NCBI GenBank assembly: GCA_022495005.1
Contig: JAGYXB010001001.1
Location: forward strand, 124,001-188,000
Direction: 5' to 3'
Length of the DNA: 64,000 bases
Source: Rhyacophila brunnea
Taxonomy: Eukaryota > Arthropoda > Insecta > Trichoptera > Rhyacophilidae
Of the stretch, positions 33,066 to 45,028 are shown in pieces. Position 1 is the stretch's first letter; each line of letters opens with the position of its first letter. A model generated the notes under the pieces. That model saw only the letters and a program-made list of their open reading frames with translations. It was not told the origin of the DNA and searched no databases. The translations under genes and the position numbers were made by a program.

Positions 33066-34662
33066 AAATTTGTACGTTTGCAGTTGACCGTAACATAGTT
33101 CATCGTGAGGAATTGTTGAAATCAATTCCTTGCCCAAATAAACCACTTAAAAATACGTAATAAAAACCACCGGAATACAAGGAAAAGACAGAAAAAATAG
33201 GTAGGTAAATAAATTAGATATAATTACAATCATAACTACAGAATAATTTATATAACATTCTGGTTCTCGAATCAAATCGTACAAATCAAATATCTGATTA
33301 TAATGAAGGCGATATTATCAAACATTTGATAGGTACCAATAAATATCAAATTATTTTTCTTTAATTATTGAATCTAATAAAATTGCAATATCACTGTCTG
33401 TAATGCTATATGCCAAACGGGAATCTCTTTCCGATAAGACTGTTAAAGGTAAATTGTGCTACGGTGAAATCATTATACGTACGATTATATTTTAAATGTA
33501 ACTTGTCTCGAAAACTTTGATTCTTCATGACATCTCCTTGTTTAGTGTCCTTATCTCTATGTAATAGAGAATGATTGCGAGCACGTTGCATAAAATATGT
33601 AAATATAAAATTAAATTTTTATACGGTTTTTTGTACGTAATCTAAGACTAATTAAGTAGAATATTATGTAGGTAACATGTAAGATAATTTAACAAATAAA
33701 AGTAACCACCATGCATCCTCTTTTATATATTATCATCCCCCAAATTCACATTTCAGAAGAGATTAACTCCACTTTTGTCACATTAATTTCACTATTATGT
33801 ATGCGATTATAATAATCCTTCTACGAATGCGGAGATAAAACCAGCTCGTATTCGTTTGTTGCTCACATATCGCAAAGGACACACTTGTTTCAGTGTATAA
33901 TAATTCCTACCCGGGGAGCAGAATAGCATTCGTTTACCACCCCTATCCAATTACAAGGCGCGCTGTTACTCTCGTCTTATACACCCTTACTACTGTATGT
34001 GCTACTAATACCAGCTACGGACTTTAAAACATGTTTAGGGTTTTTTAAAGCAACCTACATTTAAAAAGCTTACGAAGAATCATGTTATCCTAAACATTAC
34101 TGGAAATGGTAGCATTTTGTTTCATCTTTATTTAATTCTTTCGACGACCATTCTTAATCAATTATTAATAAACTGCGGAGGAAAAATAGATTTTAATTAT
34201 TTATGTCGTGTGTGTTAACGTGCTCATTGCAGTGTACTTACTGGTGATCACTAATGTCTTGCGCTTATTAATATACTTAACTGTTTTTTGTTGTTAATTT
34301 GACTATATGTGTCGCTGGATTTCAAAATCAGCCAATTCGGAGAAAAACAGCTTTTTGTTTTCTCAAATACACAGACACAAGGGTGAAAGTTTATATTATT
34401 TCGAGTATAGAATATTTAAAATTAATAAATTCAACATTTTGATAATGCAGAAATGTTTGAAAGTAGTAGTTCTTCAGCAATTCATAAAAACGTCAAAAAT
34501 ACCTACAGGTGGACTTGGCTGATTTTGAAATGTAGCGACACATATTTGAGTTATTATCAGGGAACTCAGAATGGGAACAGAAATACCTAACGAGTGTGGA
34601 ATAACACGCAACGGATCTCAACTGTGGAAGAATATGGGATAAACTTAAACACGTCTAAAGAA
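33066..34662. other. Unassigned AT-rich sequence
   Basis: No gene or repeat end is recognised. Confidence 0.4.
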
Positions 34663-34830
34663 TACGCTTGTCCTTCATTCTGACATCTGCTCTCGATTTA
34701 TGCACTGACGCTCAGTCAATATTGGTATATTTTAATGTTACAGCACACACCATTATTGTTCGTCTAAATTGCGTGGTTCATTTGTGTAGGATACTCACAC
34801 ATTCAAAACCCTTCGTCAAAATGTAGTGTA
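34663..34830 (+). repeat. Dispersed repeat R, copy 2
   Basis: It shares CTGCTCTCGATTTATGCA, a spaced body and CTCACACATTCAAAACCC with 29581-29735 in the same orientation. No mariner sequence is adjacent here, so the repeat is separable from the mariner remnant. Confidence 0.55.
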
Positions 34831-34932
34831 AAGCTGTTTCGTTATATCCAATAAACTTATCCTGATAACGATACATACTACAACGAGAGAGGGTGTATTC
34901 TGTTACTTTCTGCTTCGCATCCCTGCACATAA

Positions 34933-35396
34933 AGGCTTAATTACATTGGCAGACGCGCAGATCCAACCAGATCCAACGATCCACGCCAACCGTCGTGACC
35001 AACATCTTTGCCCTATAAGCAATTACACGCAACGATTCGATCGCGTTGGTCCTTGTTTTTGATTGGTTTAAAATAAACATAGTGTTGCTATTATTAAAAA
35101 TATAGGTTGACCGAAAACTATTTCTTCGTTAGATTGGTAGCTGGCTATACTTAACAGTTTTCCCTCGCAAATTTACGACAAAACTCAGCTGTCAAACCTA
35201 ACCACACAAGCGGGCGGTAGCTTCTGATATTTTTGTACGTTCTCGTCAATTTTCGCTTGAATCGTGGCAGACGGAAATAGGATTGGTTCCAATTTACTCA
35301 CGATCGTTCACGATCCCGGAAACCCATAGATAATAGATTTTGGCAATCGTGGTAGACGATCGGGCCAGGCGCAATCTACCAATGTAATTTGGGCAT
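34933..35396. repeat. MITE family W, copy 3
   Basis: Left AGGCTTAATTACATTGGCAG and complemented right GCCCAAATTACATTGGTAGA are inverted. ACGATCG motifs inside resemble copies 1 and 2. TAA (34930-34932) precedes the left end; the right flank does not match it. The element is ~460 bp, longer than copy 1. Confidence 0.65.
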
Positions 35397-36203
35397 CACA
35401 GTGGCTATTATTTTATTTATTATTTTTTTATCATAAAAATATGTTCCTTTCTTCTACTTATCTTTGGCCTAAATTACTAAAGCAAGGTTCTTTATAAGGA
35501 TATATGATTAATTCATGGTGTCATCGTACTGTGAACGCTATTATTATATACGTAAACCAATGTAAGTATGTATGATTATCCACTACAGTTAGTAGGTAAT
35601 TCCCGAACGTTTGGTTACTACTTTATCTATAACTAACGACTTTAAAGTTACACCAATCAAAATGAAACACCTAATTACGGCAATTATTGCCGAATATTAA
35701 TAAATGACATGTCATTATTTCGCTTTGAATAATCCACCCCTGATACTTACATAATGCTGCCAATGCCCCACCTCACCCCTCGGGTCTACCGCCCCCCCCC
35801 CCCACCACATGAACACTCACGCATCCCCTATATCGCATTGGTCGGAAACGTTGGCTCCACGTGTCTTTAATTGGCCCCTAACGTGGTGGGAAACGAAGAG
35901 TATGAATACCTATTATCATTTCAATATCTTTTATATGAAACGTTTTTTATATTCAAATGCTTTGAAACACTTATGTCAAAGTATAACAAGTGGTTTGATG
36001 AGAGTTACCACGATCTAGTTTATTGAAATTATATAATTGTGAAAATATCCAGAAACATGTTAATTAGAAAAAAATGGACTAAATGAGACTCAAACAGACA
36101 CACTCACTTTTCTGATGAGTTCTCTCAACTAATTAAGCTACCGATTTAACTGTCGTTCTTGTAGAATATGTAGAAAATAATTCGAACTATCACGCTACAT
36201 ATC
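35397..36203. other. Unassigned, with a C run
   Basis: A 12-C run at 35792-35803 lies in GC-rich CGGGTCTACC-type sequence that may be a distant G-run repeat in inverse orientation. Nothing else is recognised. Confidence 0.4.
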
Positions 36204-36206
36204 TAA

Positions 36207-36557
36207 AGCGTCAATTACATTGAGCTACTTTACGAGCTGTTTGTTGGCGAATTTACAATCTGCCTGTAAAGTCGCCCAGTGTAATCATCGAACAAGCTAA
36301 CAAGCAGATTGTAAACACTCTACCGAGAAAAGTTGAAGGCCGGTCAACTTTACACGCTACACGCCGGCGTGTGGGCCTACTGCGTCTGCGCAGTAGAGTG
36401 AAGTAGCAACCTCCCGGTAAAAAAACGAACTACGTTCTGTCAAAATAGTCGCTGGCTTGTGGCATCATCTCTCATCATCTCAATTGCAGTAACTGAATCG
36501 CCCGCTATTAAATTCGCCAACAAACAGCTCGTAAAGTAACTCAATGTAATTGACGCT
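36207..36557. mobile_element. MITE family H, copy 3 (TAA target duplication)
   Basis: The same termini as copies 1 and 2 are present, with TAA at 36204-36206 and 36558-36560. The middle (GAAAAGTTGAAGG, ACGCCGGCGTGTGGGCC, CTGCGCAGTAG, TTCTGTCAAAATAGTCGC) is that of copy 1 read on the other strand. It is non-coding. Confidence 0.9.
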
Positions 36558-36560
36558 TAA

Positions 36561-37737
36561 GGTGCTTTAAATTTCATGAAGGATACAGCCAACAATATTG
36601 TAATTTTATCGAAATAATCACATAAACTTTCGTTGATAGCGTTTCTGTTAATGGGATTTAGTCACCAGAAGAATAGTTGGATTGGTGGCTCAATTAGATA
36701 ACATTATGAAGAAGAGTGGGCGAAGACAAATAGAGTAATGTTTCAGTTAGCTGTCGATGGGTCTTCGTCATTGTTTTAGATGTCCAGCATAAATCCTTTT
36801 GTTGTCTGTCTTACTCGTGCCCTTGTCATTCAAATTTCGAAGGAATTTATGAAACTGAGGAATACCAGAGATCTGTCTCAACCCAATTTAACCATGCTGA
36901 TATCATTTATCTGGAGTCTTCTTCATCGTGTCGGGTCTTCAATAGCTACCATGTGTCGCTCCAGAAGTTGGTGAAGGCAACACCATTCTCCTCGGCTTGT
37001 AGGATCTCATCGAAATTGCATCTTACTGGGCAAGCAGCAATGTTGGGGTACCTACATCAATTAGTGCTAACACCGCGACCAGCGCATTTGGAGTCGTTGG
37101 CTATTAGATATAATTAACGTGTTATTTAAATGTGGTAATTAAAAGGTTAGCAGTGATTGAATTAAGGTAGAGTAAGAAGTGGTAGGATTAATAATAATAA
37201 TAATAATCATCTAAATTAAGGTTAGAGATGCAATGTAAAGATGAAAAAGTAGTTATGTTTTTAATTTGCATAGTACATTGTAATAATGTATCTCTTAAGT
37301 TTGAGAATAGTCTGCATCGAGCGCAAAACGTGACAGCAAATATATACAAAAAACCCAATTAATAATCGCGAAAGTCTTAAGAATATAGTTATTATGATAG
37401 AAAACATAGAAAACTATCACTATTAAAATGTTTGCGGCGAATGCATTTATGGCGACGGTATAAAGTTTGTTCAGCAGCATTAGCTGATATATTTCTATGG
37501 CCAATTTGGATATAAGCAACGTTCATTAGTCATTCAAGAATATCATACATTACTTATTTTACTATTCGAATTATCTTATGAATGAATAAACACACCGTTC
37601 TATTGACTTACTTAATTCATCTTAGGTAAATAGTTCGTTGCTAAGGTGTAGTTGTTCAGTCAACTTGGTATGTCATTAAAATACAATTGTATCACTTTTA
37701 TTCACATTCAAAAAAGTGTTGCCCTTAAGCAGACTTA
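36561..37737. other. Unassigned sequence
   Basis: A moderately GC-richer stretch at 36650-37060 reads in one minus-strand frame with five stops and no motif I can name. It may be an old retroelement. The rest is AT-rich. Confidence 0.35.
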
Positions 37738-38133
37738 GCCGGCTCTCACATCTAAACTTGCCTCGTCTGCCGCATAGCCATAAATCAAACCTTTCAAGAA
37801 CGTCGATCCGGTATTGCATATGAAGACCGCGCATATCTACCCAGCGCCAGTCGCACGTAACCCACGAAATGTATAGATATTTGGATGTGGCGATCGGCGA
37901 GCTGGTATGGGAATGACTAATTCGTAACTAATGCGTTCTGGCGACTTCGATTAGCAGCCCGAGAAGCAAGCAACTTGTCGATTACAACAGTAGATGTTTT
38001 TTTGAAACTAAAAGGTCGCATTAGACCAATCTGCGGAGCTCCATTTGGCAACCTGTGTTTTGTGAATAACGATAACGTCACATCGACGTATTCGACACGT
38101 TGTAGACGGACGAGTTTTGATGTGAGAGCCGGA
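37738..38133. repeat. MITE family B, copy 2
   Basis: Termini GCCGGCTCTCACATCTAAAC at left and, complemented, CCGGCTCTCACATCAAAACT at right give the best inverted repeats of the family (~24 bp). TA directly outside each end is a possible 2-bp duplication. It is collinear with 4611-5022. Confidence 0.8.
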
Positions 38134-38475
38134 TAAGTATGAGTAAATATTATTATTTTATTTTTGATAGGTATATTGTTTAATGTAGTTTTTTCAACAG
38201 AATCCCTACAAGTAAAAGTTATCGCACACTACAACTGGTTACTAGTATGTATATTATATTTAATATCAAAATAGAAAAATGTAATTAAACATGTTCATTA
38301 TTACATTAAATTTGTCTCACGATAAGATTATACATTAAGTTGAGTTTTTTTGGTTTCGTCGTTTTATTTTCCTTAATTAGGTATATATCATTCAACAGTA
38401 AGAAACATTATTTTTAATGAAACATCTGGTAATCATCTTCCTTACCATATTATTATACTCACCAAGATTTCATAC
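38134..38475. other. Unassigned AT-rich sequence
   Basis: Nothing recognisable between the MITE and the tandem duplication. Confidence 0.4.
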
Positions 38476-38754
38476 AATAATAAATACAATATGTTCTACT
38501 GTGTAGAAATAAAGTTCACTTGAATGCCACATGTGATATTAATGTAAGTATGCTTGTTGGAAATAAATTGGAGTGTGAGTATCGTTTTTGATATGCCGGA
38601 TACAAATAAATGTGAACCAGTTATATTAATTAATGAAGTATAATTGTATTTATCGGTTCTCTAGTCAAACATTTTCCGGTCAAATTTGGTCATTATATTA
38701 TTTATTATCAATACTGTGGATTTATTTATTTATCTATGGTTTGTTGTCACAAAT

Positions 38755-39080
38755 ATCAATAAAACATGCGACAAACTAAATCGCTGGATCACCCTCGCCA
38801 ACAGGTGCTATTTTGGTCTCCAAAGAACAAGGCACTCTCAAGGAAAACCAAAACAACATTATATTATAAAACTCTTATGTAAGTACGGATTAGAATACAG
38901 AGTATTAGGATAAGAGAAATATGGATATCATTGAAAGAAGAGTTTTGAGTTAAATCTTTGGGGCTTTTGGAGATCAAAGTATAATGAGGAGCTGTACATA
39001 TTTTATAGGGGTGAAAAGATCACGTGACATAGTAAGGCGGGCTAATTACGTAACCCTAATATTATTAGTGACGAAGAGTA
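38755..39080 (+). pseudogene. LINE ORF2 C-terminal fragment (in unit 1)
   Basis: The plus-strand reading gives CDKLNRWITLANRCYFGLQR, then IKLLCKYGLEYRVLG, and further on NLWGFWRSKYNEELYIFYRG with EKIT before a frame change and DIVRRANYV. This follows the layout of the RTE-like ORF2 tail: LNRRIxLANRCYFGLQ, a short TLxxPVLxYGxExW-type block, then WRxRYNxELYxLYxGxDIV. Two stops and a frameshift are present. An identical copy lies at 40143-40468. Confidence 0.75.
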
Positions 39081-39365
39081 ACTTTTGGAAGTAGGTAGAC
39101 TTTGGGGATCCCGTTGTAGCAGATGAAAGCGGTCCTGGTGATGATTGAACTATTTGGAATATATACTACATGGCATGTCCGGAGTACAATAGACGAAACC
39201 CACTAATAACCGTCATGCCAATGCCAATGAGTAGACCTTCACTGATCCTGAGATCATCTTATTTGTGTTGACAGAGTATTTCTGTAAGATGTAGATTCCA
39301 AACCAAAATCGTTTACAGATTTCAGGCGAGGTCGTCAATATGGAAACGGGGTCCGAAGCTTCCCT

Positions 39366-39650
39366 TTGCTTGAGTTAATCTATTGGAGGTCACTTTTCAA
39401 GACATTAGAAAAAGCACTCCAGCCTAGTTTTACTCTGCGAATAATTTCATCAAATATACAGCCATCTATAGACATTTGTTGTCCCAAATAGATGTAGTTA
39501 TTCACCTGTTCGAGCCGAGTGCCATTGATTAGGATCTTTTTTTGGCCCGCAAAGCAGTTGAACATGACTTTCGTCTTTGATACATTTATTTTCAGGCCGA
39601 CTGTAGATACTACAAACCTATGTTTAATTCTATTTTTGATTTCGTTTTCC
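39366..39650 (-). pseudogene. RTE-like LINE polymerase-tail fragment (in unit 1)
   Basis: The minus-strand frame reads VGLKINVSKTKVMFNCFAGQ, then ILINGTRLEQVNNYIYLGQQ, MSIDGCIFDEIIRRVKLGWS and AFSNVLKSDL before a stop. It corresponds to the conserved stretch after the polymerase active site in RTE-like ORF2 (GLKxNxSKTKVM, LExVxxYxYLGQ, EIxRRIxLGWxAF). The expected continuation with a VLPVxxYGxExW motif is not seen. An identical copy lies at 40754-41038. It faces the plus-strand LINE piece 290 bp away, so two insertions are involved. Confidence 0.8.
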
Positions 39651-40142
39651 CTAAAGCATCATGTATTGAGTTAATTAAGATACTATGTACTGGTTTTCAG
39701 GTAAAGATATTATGACACTGATAATAGGAACAACAACGAGCCGTAACAGTGAATCGATTCAGTATGAGCGAATATAATGAGACAAAACCATGAAAATAAA
39801 TAATCTGTTTTGTTTTCTCGTATTTTAAGGGAGCTAATTTTCTGTAAAAGCCCCGATTAAAATAATAATAAATACAATATGTTCTACTGTGTAGAAATAA
39901 AGTTCACTTGAATGCCACATGTGATATTAATGTAAGTATGCTTGTTGGAAATAAATTGGAGTGTGAGTATCGTTTTTGATATGCCGGATACAAATAAATG
40001 TGAACCAGTTATATTAATTAATGAAGTATAATTGTATTTATCGGTTCTCTAGTCAAACATTTTCCGGTCAAATTTGGTCATTATATTATTTATTATCAAT
40101 ACTGTGGATTTATTTATTTATCTATGGTTTGTTGTCACAAAT

Positions 40143-40468
40143 ATCAATAAAACATGCGACAAACTAAATCGCTGGATCACCCTCGCCAACAGGTGCTATT
40201 TTGGTCTCCAAAGAACAAGGCACTCTCAAGGAAAACCAAAACAACATTATATTATAAAACTCTTATGTAAGTACGGATTAGAATACAGAGTATTAGGATA
40301 AGAGAAATATGGATATCATTGAAAGAAGAGTTTTGAGTTAAATCTTTGGGGCTTTTGGAGATCAAAGTATAATGAGGAGCTGTACATATTTTATAGGGGT
40401 GAAAAGATCACGTGACATAGTAAGGCGGGCTAATTACGTAACCCTAATATTATTAGTGACGAAGAGTA
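40143..40468 (+). pseudogene. LINE ORF2 C-terminal fragment (in unit 2)
   Basis: Identical to the fragment at 38755-39080, including its stops and frameshift, so the fragment was already broken before the block was duplicated. Confidence 0.75.
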
Positions 40469-40753
40469 ACTTTTGGAAGTAGGTAGACTTTGGGGATCCC
40501 GTTGTAGCAGATGAAAGCGGTCCTGGTGATGATTGAACTATTTGGAATATATACTACATGGCATGTCCGGAGTACAATAGACGAAACCCACTAATAACCG
40601 TCATGCCAATGCCAATGAGTAGACCTTCACTGATCCTGAGATCATCTTATTTGTGTTGACAGAGTATTTCTGTAAGATGTAGATTCCAAACCAAAATCGT
40701 TTACAGATTTCAGGCGAGGTCGTCAATATGGAAACGGGGTCCGAAGCTTCCCT

Positions 40754-41038
40754 TTGCTTGAGTTAATCTATTGGAGGTCACTTTTCAAGACATTAGAAAA
40801 AGCACTCCAGCCTAGTTTTACTCTGCGAATAATTTCATCAAATATACAGCCATCTATAGACATTTGTTGTCCCAAATAGATGTAGTTATTCACCTGTTCG
40901 AGCCGAGTGCCATTGATTAGGATCTTTTTTTGGCCCGCAAAGCAGTTGAACATGACTTTCGTCTTTGATACATTTATTTTCAGGCCGACTGTAGATACTA
41001 CAAACCTATGTTTAATTCTATTTTTGATTTCGTTTTCC
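40754..41038 (-). pseudogene. RTE-like LINE polymerase-tail fragment (in unit 2)
   Basis: Identical to the fragment at 39366-39650, with the same stop after AFSNVLKSDLQ. Confidence 0.8.
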
Positions 41039-41251
41039 CTAAAGCATCATGTATTGAGTTAATTAAGATACTATGTACTGGTTTTCAGGTAAAGATATTA
41101 TGACACTGATAATAGGAACAACAACGAGCCGTAACAGTGAATCGATTCAGTATGAGCGAATATAATGAGACAAAACCATGAAAATAAATAATCTGTTTTG
41201 TTTTCTCGTATTTTAAGGGAGCTAATTTTCTGTAAAAGCCCCGATTAAAAT

Positions 41252-41873
41252 TGAGATTCTAAATCTCCATCCGGCAGAGGTGTGTTGATGCTTTCGACGT
41301 TTTTTAAAACCTTTTTTTTTTAAATTTGCATAAAAACGTTTTCAGTGCTTAAAAACAAACATTCAGCGAATGGAAGTTTCCAAGAAAAAATAAACAAGGA
41401 TGTAAACAAAAAGTTTACCAACAGGAAAATAATATATAAACTAGAGTGTTGTACTTGCTCGAGTTTACAATAAACAAAACAATTCTGAACTCAGTGCCGT
41501 AGTATTTGTTTTAAATACACGAGCTCCAAGTTTTAATTGCCTACATTTATTTTGATTAAATAAATTAAAAACTCTCATGACGTTGACATATTTCTAAACG
41601 TATAAAACGTACAACAGAGTGTTACTGTTAAATTCAATTGAAAATTAACTTTCTTGGCGTCTTTTACGCGTGGCATATACATTATTTACATATAGCTAGG
41701 GGTGTGGTATGAAAGAAAACGTATTGATACTTTGTCGATATCGGTATTGTATCTGACAGAGGTGGTTTTAAAAGACCCGAGACGCTGTTTTTTGGAATTT
41801 TGAATTTTGTTTTTTGGAATTTGGAACGAAAATATTGCTTGTGCAATAAAATGCCACTGAGTGTTAAACTATA
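41252..41873. other. Unassigned AT-rich sequence
   Basis: No gene or repeat end is recognised. Confidence 0.4.
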
Positions 41874-42303
41874 AATAATTACAAGATAAAAAGAACTTTT
41901 TATATACAACGTTTTTAAATTTTCTATTGAATCATATAGACTTGACTTGACTAGCTTAAACGATCAAAAAAAAATTGTAATTGATAGAAATAATACTGAA
42001 ATGTCATTTTGACATTTCATATTGATTACCACAGTAACGCACGTATATATTAATAATTTAGTTGCTAGGACCCCAGACCTCTAGCAACCAGTAATAGTGG
42101 ATTGGATAACGGATTTCTTCCGAAATAACTTTTCATACAAAACAGAATTAACTGAAAATGAATTCGATTCTACTTAAAGATGGCTACAAGTATTTAAAAA
42201 ATGCATTGGCATCGTGTTCTGTTATATTCTAATTCCAAGATTTGTACTGGATAAACAACCACCGGACAAATCAGAATACGACCTAATATAAACGTTATAA
42301 AAT
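41874..42303 (+). repeat. MITE family M, copy 3
   Basis: It runs from ATAATTACAAGATAAAAAGA to AACGTTATAAAA. TACAACGTTTTTA near the left and its near-inverse TAAAAACGTTGTA (in copy 4) near the right form a short inverted repeat. The central hairpin is GTTGCTAGGACC with TCTAGCAAC. The TTA target used in copy 1 is intact (ATTCTACTTAAAGATGG). Confidence 0.8.
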
Positions 42304-42487
42304 AGTTAGCTACTATATGCCAGATTTTTTTACCTACCTAAATATATTTATTTAATATTTTAAAAATAAAACATTACGTATCTACCTAAACACTAAATCA
42401 GAATTCAGGGCGCGCAAAATATAAGATACACTCAAACGAGTTAAAAGAAATACTATTACTTCACAATGTTCGATCCTCCGTTCGAAA
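42304..42487. other. Unassigned AT-rich sequence
   Basis: Nothing recognised. Confidence 0.4.
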
Positions 42488-42579
42488 ACAATAAATGTGT
42501 ATTTAGCAGACCCAGGATTCAAACCTGAGACCCCACGACATTATAAATCGACGCTTAAGCCGCTCAGCCATTGTGGGTG
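42488..42579 (-). mobile_element. tRNA-derived SINE (CCCACGG family), head only
   Basis: Minus strand: CACCCACAATGGCTGAGCGG, then GCTTAAGCGTCG and the B-box-like GGTTTGAATCCTGGGTCTGC. The body and tail are missing here. The sequence that follows on its 5' side (42580-42770) is repeated on the 5' side of the next SINE piece, so a unit of SINE head plus flank was duplicated. Confidence 0.7.
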
Positions 42580-42770
42580 TAATACATACCAAATATTACC
42601 AAAAAAAAGAGGAAAAAAAAAACACAAAAATTATTCTTAAAAACACTCACATTTTTAGGATCTTAATACTTTACGTATCATAAATGCGTTTGTAACGCGC
42701 ATTAAATATTTGAGGACAGTCGGAGTGCTTTTTATTGCTTGCGTTTTATGGCCGGACCATTATAAAGTAC
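42580..42770 (+). repeat. Flank repeat, first unit of a small array
   Basis: AATACATACCAAATATTACC, ACTTTACGTATCATAA and GTAACGCGCATTAAATATTT with GGACAGTCGGAGTGCTTT recur in order at 43056-43255. Part of this (GTAACGCGCATTCAATATTT) recurs again at ~43425. Confidence 0.7.
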
Positions 42771-42850
42771 TCTGCTTCAAAATCTTGCACCATGGCGATG
42801 GATTTTACATTTCTATCTTATTAATATTTTCTGGGTCTATAATATATATT

Positions 42851-43050
42851 TTTTTTCGACCATGTGCGATGCTAATAAAATCGTATTATGGGCCTCCACA
42901 GAGTGCATGTTGTATTAACAGATTTTGTTTTTACGAGAAATGGCTGTCAGCCACTTGCTCATTAGGTCCATACTCTGACTCGAAGCACAAATTGAAAAAC
43001 AATATGTGTATCTGTCAGACCTGGACGCTTAACCTGCACGGTTGTAGTAG
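42851..43050 (-). mobile_element. tRNA-derived SINE (CCCACGG family), tail and body
   Basis: Minus strand: the body has ACATATTGTTTTTCAATTTG and GGCTGACAGCCATTTCTCGT, and the tail has CATCGCACATGGTCG. The head is deleted internally after GGTCTGAC, leaving only AAGCGTCC. It is inserted in or duplicated with the flank repeat. Confidence 0.75.
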
Positions 43051-43197
43051 GCGTTAAAAGAAATACATACCGAATATTACCCCAAAAAATGAGAAAAAAC
43101 ACAAAAATCATGTTTACTGAGATTCATAAAAATACGCATCGTTTTGGAATCTTCATAACTTACGTATCATAATAATGACTATACGTTAAAGTCTGTC

Positions 43198-43636
43198 ACG
43201 TAAATGTAACGCGCATTCAATATTTGAGGACAGTCGGAGTGCTTTGTATTACTTGCGTTTTATAGCCGGAATATTGATGTAATGTCCGTGTATGACGCTG
43301 TAGTATTAAAGTACAATTATTTGCCTATCGGTATTTGAATATTTCAAGATATTATCTTAGTGTTTATTTTACTAAAAATTGTGTCAATTCAGTGAGAAGC
43401 ATAGTTTTTTGTATCTACGTAAATGTAACGCGCATTCAATATTTGATGACAGTCGGAGTGCTTTGTATTACTTGCGTTTTATAGCCGGAATATTGATGTA
43501 ATGTCCGTGTATGACGCTGTAGTATTAAAGTACAATAATTATTTGCCTATCGGTATTTGAATATTTCAAGATATTATCTTAGTGTTTATTTTACTAAAAA
43601 TTGTGTCAATTCAGTGAGAATCATAGTTTTTTTTAG
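43198..43636 (+). repeat. Tandem repeat, two 219-222 bp units
   Basis: Units 43198-43416 and 43417-43636 both begin ACGTAAATGTAACGCGCATT and differ by a G/T change, a 3-bp insertion and a few others. With the partial unit at 42687-42770 this forms an array of two and a half units. No protein or RNA family is recognised. Confidence 0.9.
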
Positions 43637-45028
43637 CTTAAAAACTGTATTCTTTATACATTAATTATTAATATATTGTATCCGAGAGGGCAAGGAGTTG
43701 ACTTGCTGGATTCATTATTTTCTTTCATAAAATCACACACGTAAAACTGTACAAGAAAACCCCTTTTTTTTCTATGAGAACGCTAATTAATGGTCGTAAC
43801 TTTTACTGTGGTATTTTTTTTATGAAAAAAAAAAAGATTTTAGACTAAACGAAAACAATGATACACAAAGATTTAAAAAAAATATATAAAACAAACTATT
43901 ATTTGACGAGTTACATTGTAGAATTAAAATAAACTCTGTATGTACTTTCTCAATTGCTGATATTATTGAAGGACTGTACGTGGGGACGAATTTTCAATGC
44001 TACGATCATGCGACTGTACGTAAATGGCCACCATATGGGATTTTTGCATACTGCTTGCCTGTTCCATTTCATTTGCTCTCCTTTGGATATTGCAGTAATT
44101 TGAATTCTCGAAATGTGCATTTACATGTTTGCAAAATGTAATATATTTCATAATATAGAAATCCCTTTGGGAATTTCGTTTAAGGTGAATGTGTAAATTA
44201 TTCATTCTTCGTGGACAAAATATTAAAACGAATTTAAATTTAAATATATTTATAGTAGATATATTATTTTATTTATTTAATGCGTTTGTTTGGTGTCACT
44301 CGTGTGTGTGGTGTTCGATGTGTAGGTAGAGGATAATGATAATGACGAAGTCTACGATGTAGCAGGGTGAGATTTATTAGCAGCGTATCGGTACAATACT
44401 ATATTATACTATACATGATAGTTACTAGCTTAGTACTCTGATTCGAGTGACATTGAGATAAATTGTTCTTAGTTATTTATACAATAAAACATTAAATTCT
44501 GTTACATAATCATATTGAATTAAATATAGAGTCAGCGTTTTAAATTGAGTAGCGAAATGAAATATTATTTGTTATTACAGTTGTAAGAAAATACTATGAA
44601 AAATGATTATTCAGCTCATACACCGTAATGGTATAATGTGCTGTGATATGATGTAATAATACACCGTCTCTAATTTCGCCAATCGACTTGCTGGTCTAGC
44701 TGAATTGTTTACTGGAAATGGATCGCTGGGAATATATTACTGCAAAGTAATTTGATATTTTTATAAACAATATATATATGCTATTATTCTGCAGCTACAC
44801 GTTTATTGTTTTAAAGTTATCTAATATTTTCAAACACAAAATTAATGCAGTTCCCATTAATACTTCTGACGTACCTACTTAGTTTAATTTTGTAGTAGCT
44901 TACTCAAAAACAGTAAAAATCAAGTTATCTAGTTGTAGTATTGAAGTGACCATTTTATCTACCGAGCTATCAGCAATATGTACCTAAAGCTGATTTTAAC
45001 TCCCATAGATGTACTAGTGCATTTATTC
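43637..45028. other. Unassigned AT-rich sequence
   Basis: No gene or repeat end is recognised. An 80-codon minus frame at 43963-44205 has no known motif. Confidence 0.4.

Larger units (their letters stand above)
38476..39863. repeat. Tandem duplication, unit 1 (1,388 bp)
   Basis: This block and 39864-41251 agree at every position I compared, with a constant offset of 1,388. It starts at AATAATAAATACAATATG and ends ...CCCCGATTAAAAT. The junction joins the block end directly to the block start, with no filler. Each unit contains two LINE fragments in opposite orientation. It is either a very recent duplication or an assembly artefact. Confidence 0.95.
39864..41251. repeat. Tandem duplication, unit 2 (1,388 bp)
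   Basis: Direct copy of 38476-39863 with no difference seen. It holds the same two LINE fragments at 40143-40468 (+) and 40754-41038 (-). On its right the sequence continues uniquely (TTGAGATTCTAAATC). Confidence 0.95.

Noticed and set aside
36650..37060. Old retroelement protein on the minus strand
   Set aside because: One frame looks protein-like but has five stops and no motif that I can assign to a family.
42710..43057. 115-codon plus-strand frame
   Set aside because: It runs through a flank repeat and then antisense through a SINE. Not a gene.
43198..43636. CRISPR-like or satellite array
   Set aside because: Only two full 219-222 bp units plus a partial one occur, without spacers of constant length. 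It is a small local tandem duplication in a eukaryotic genome.
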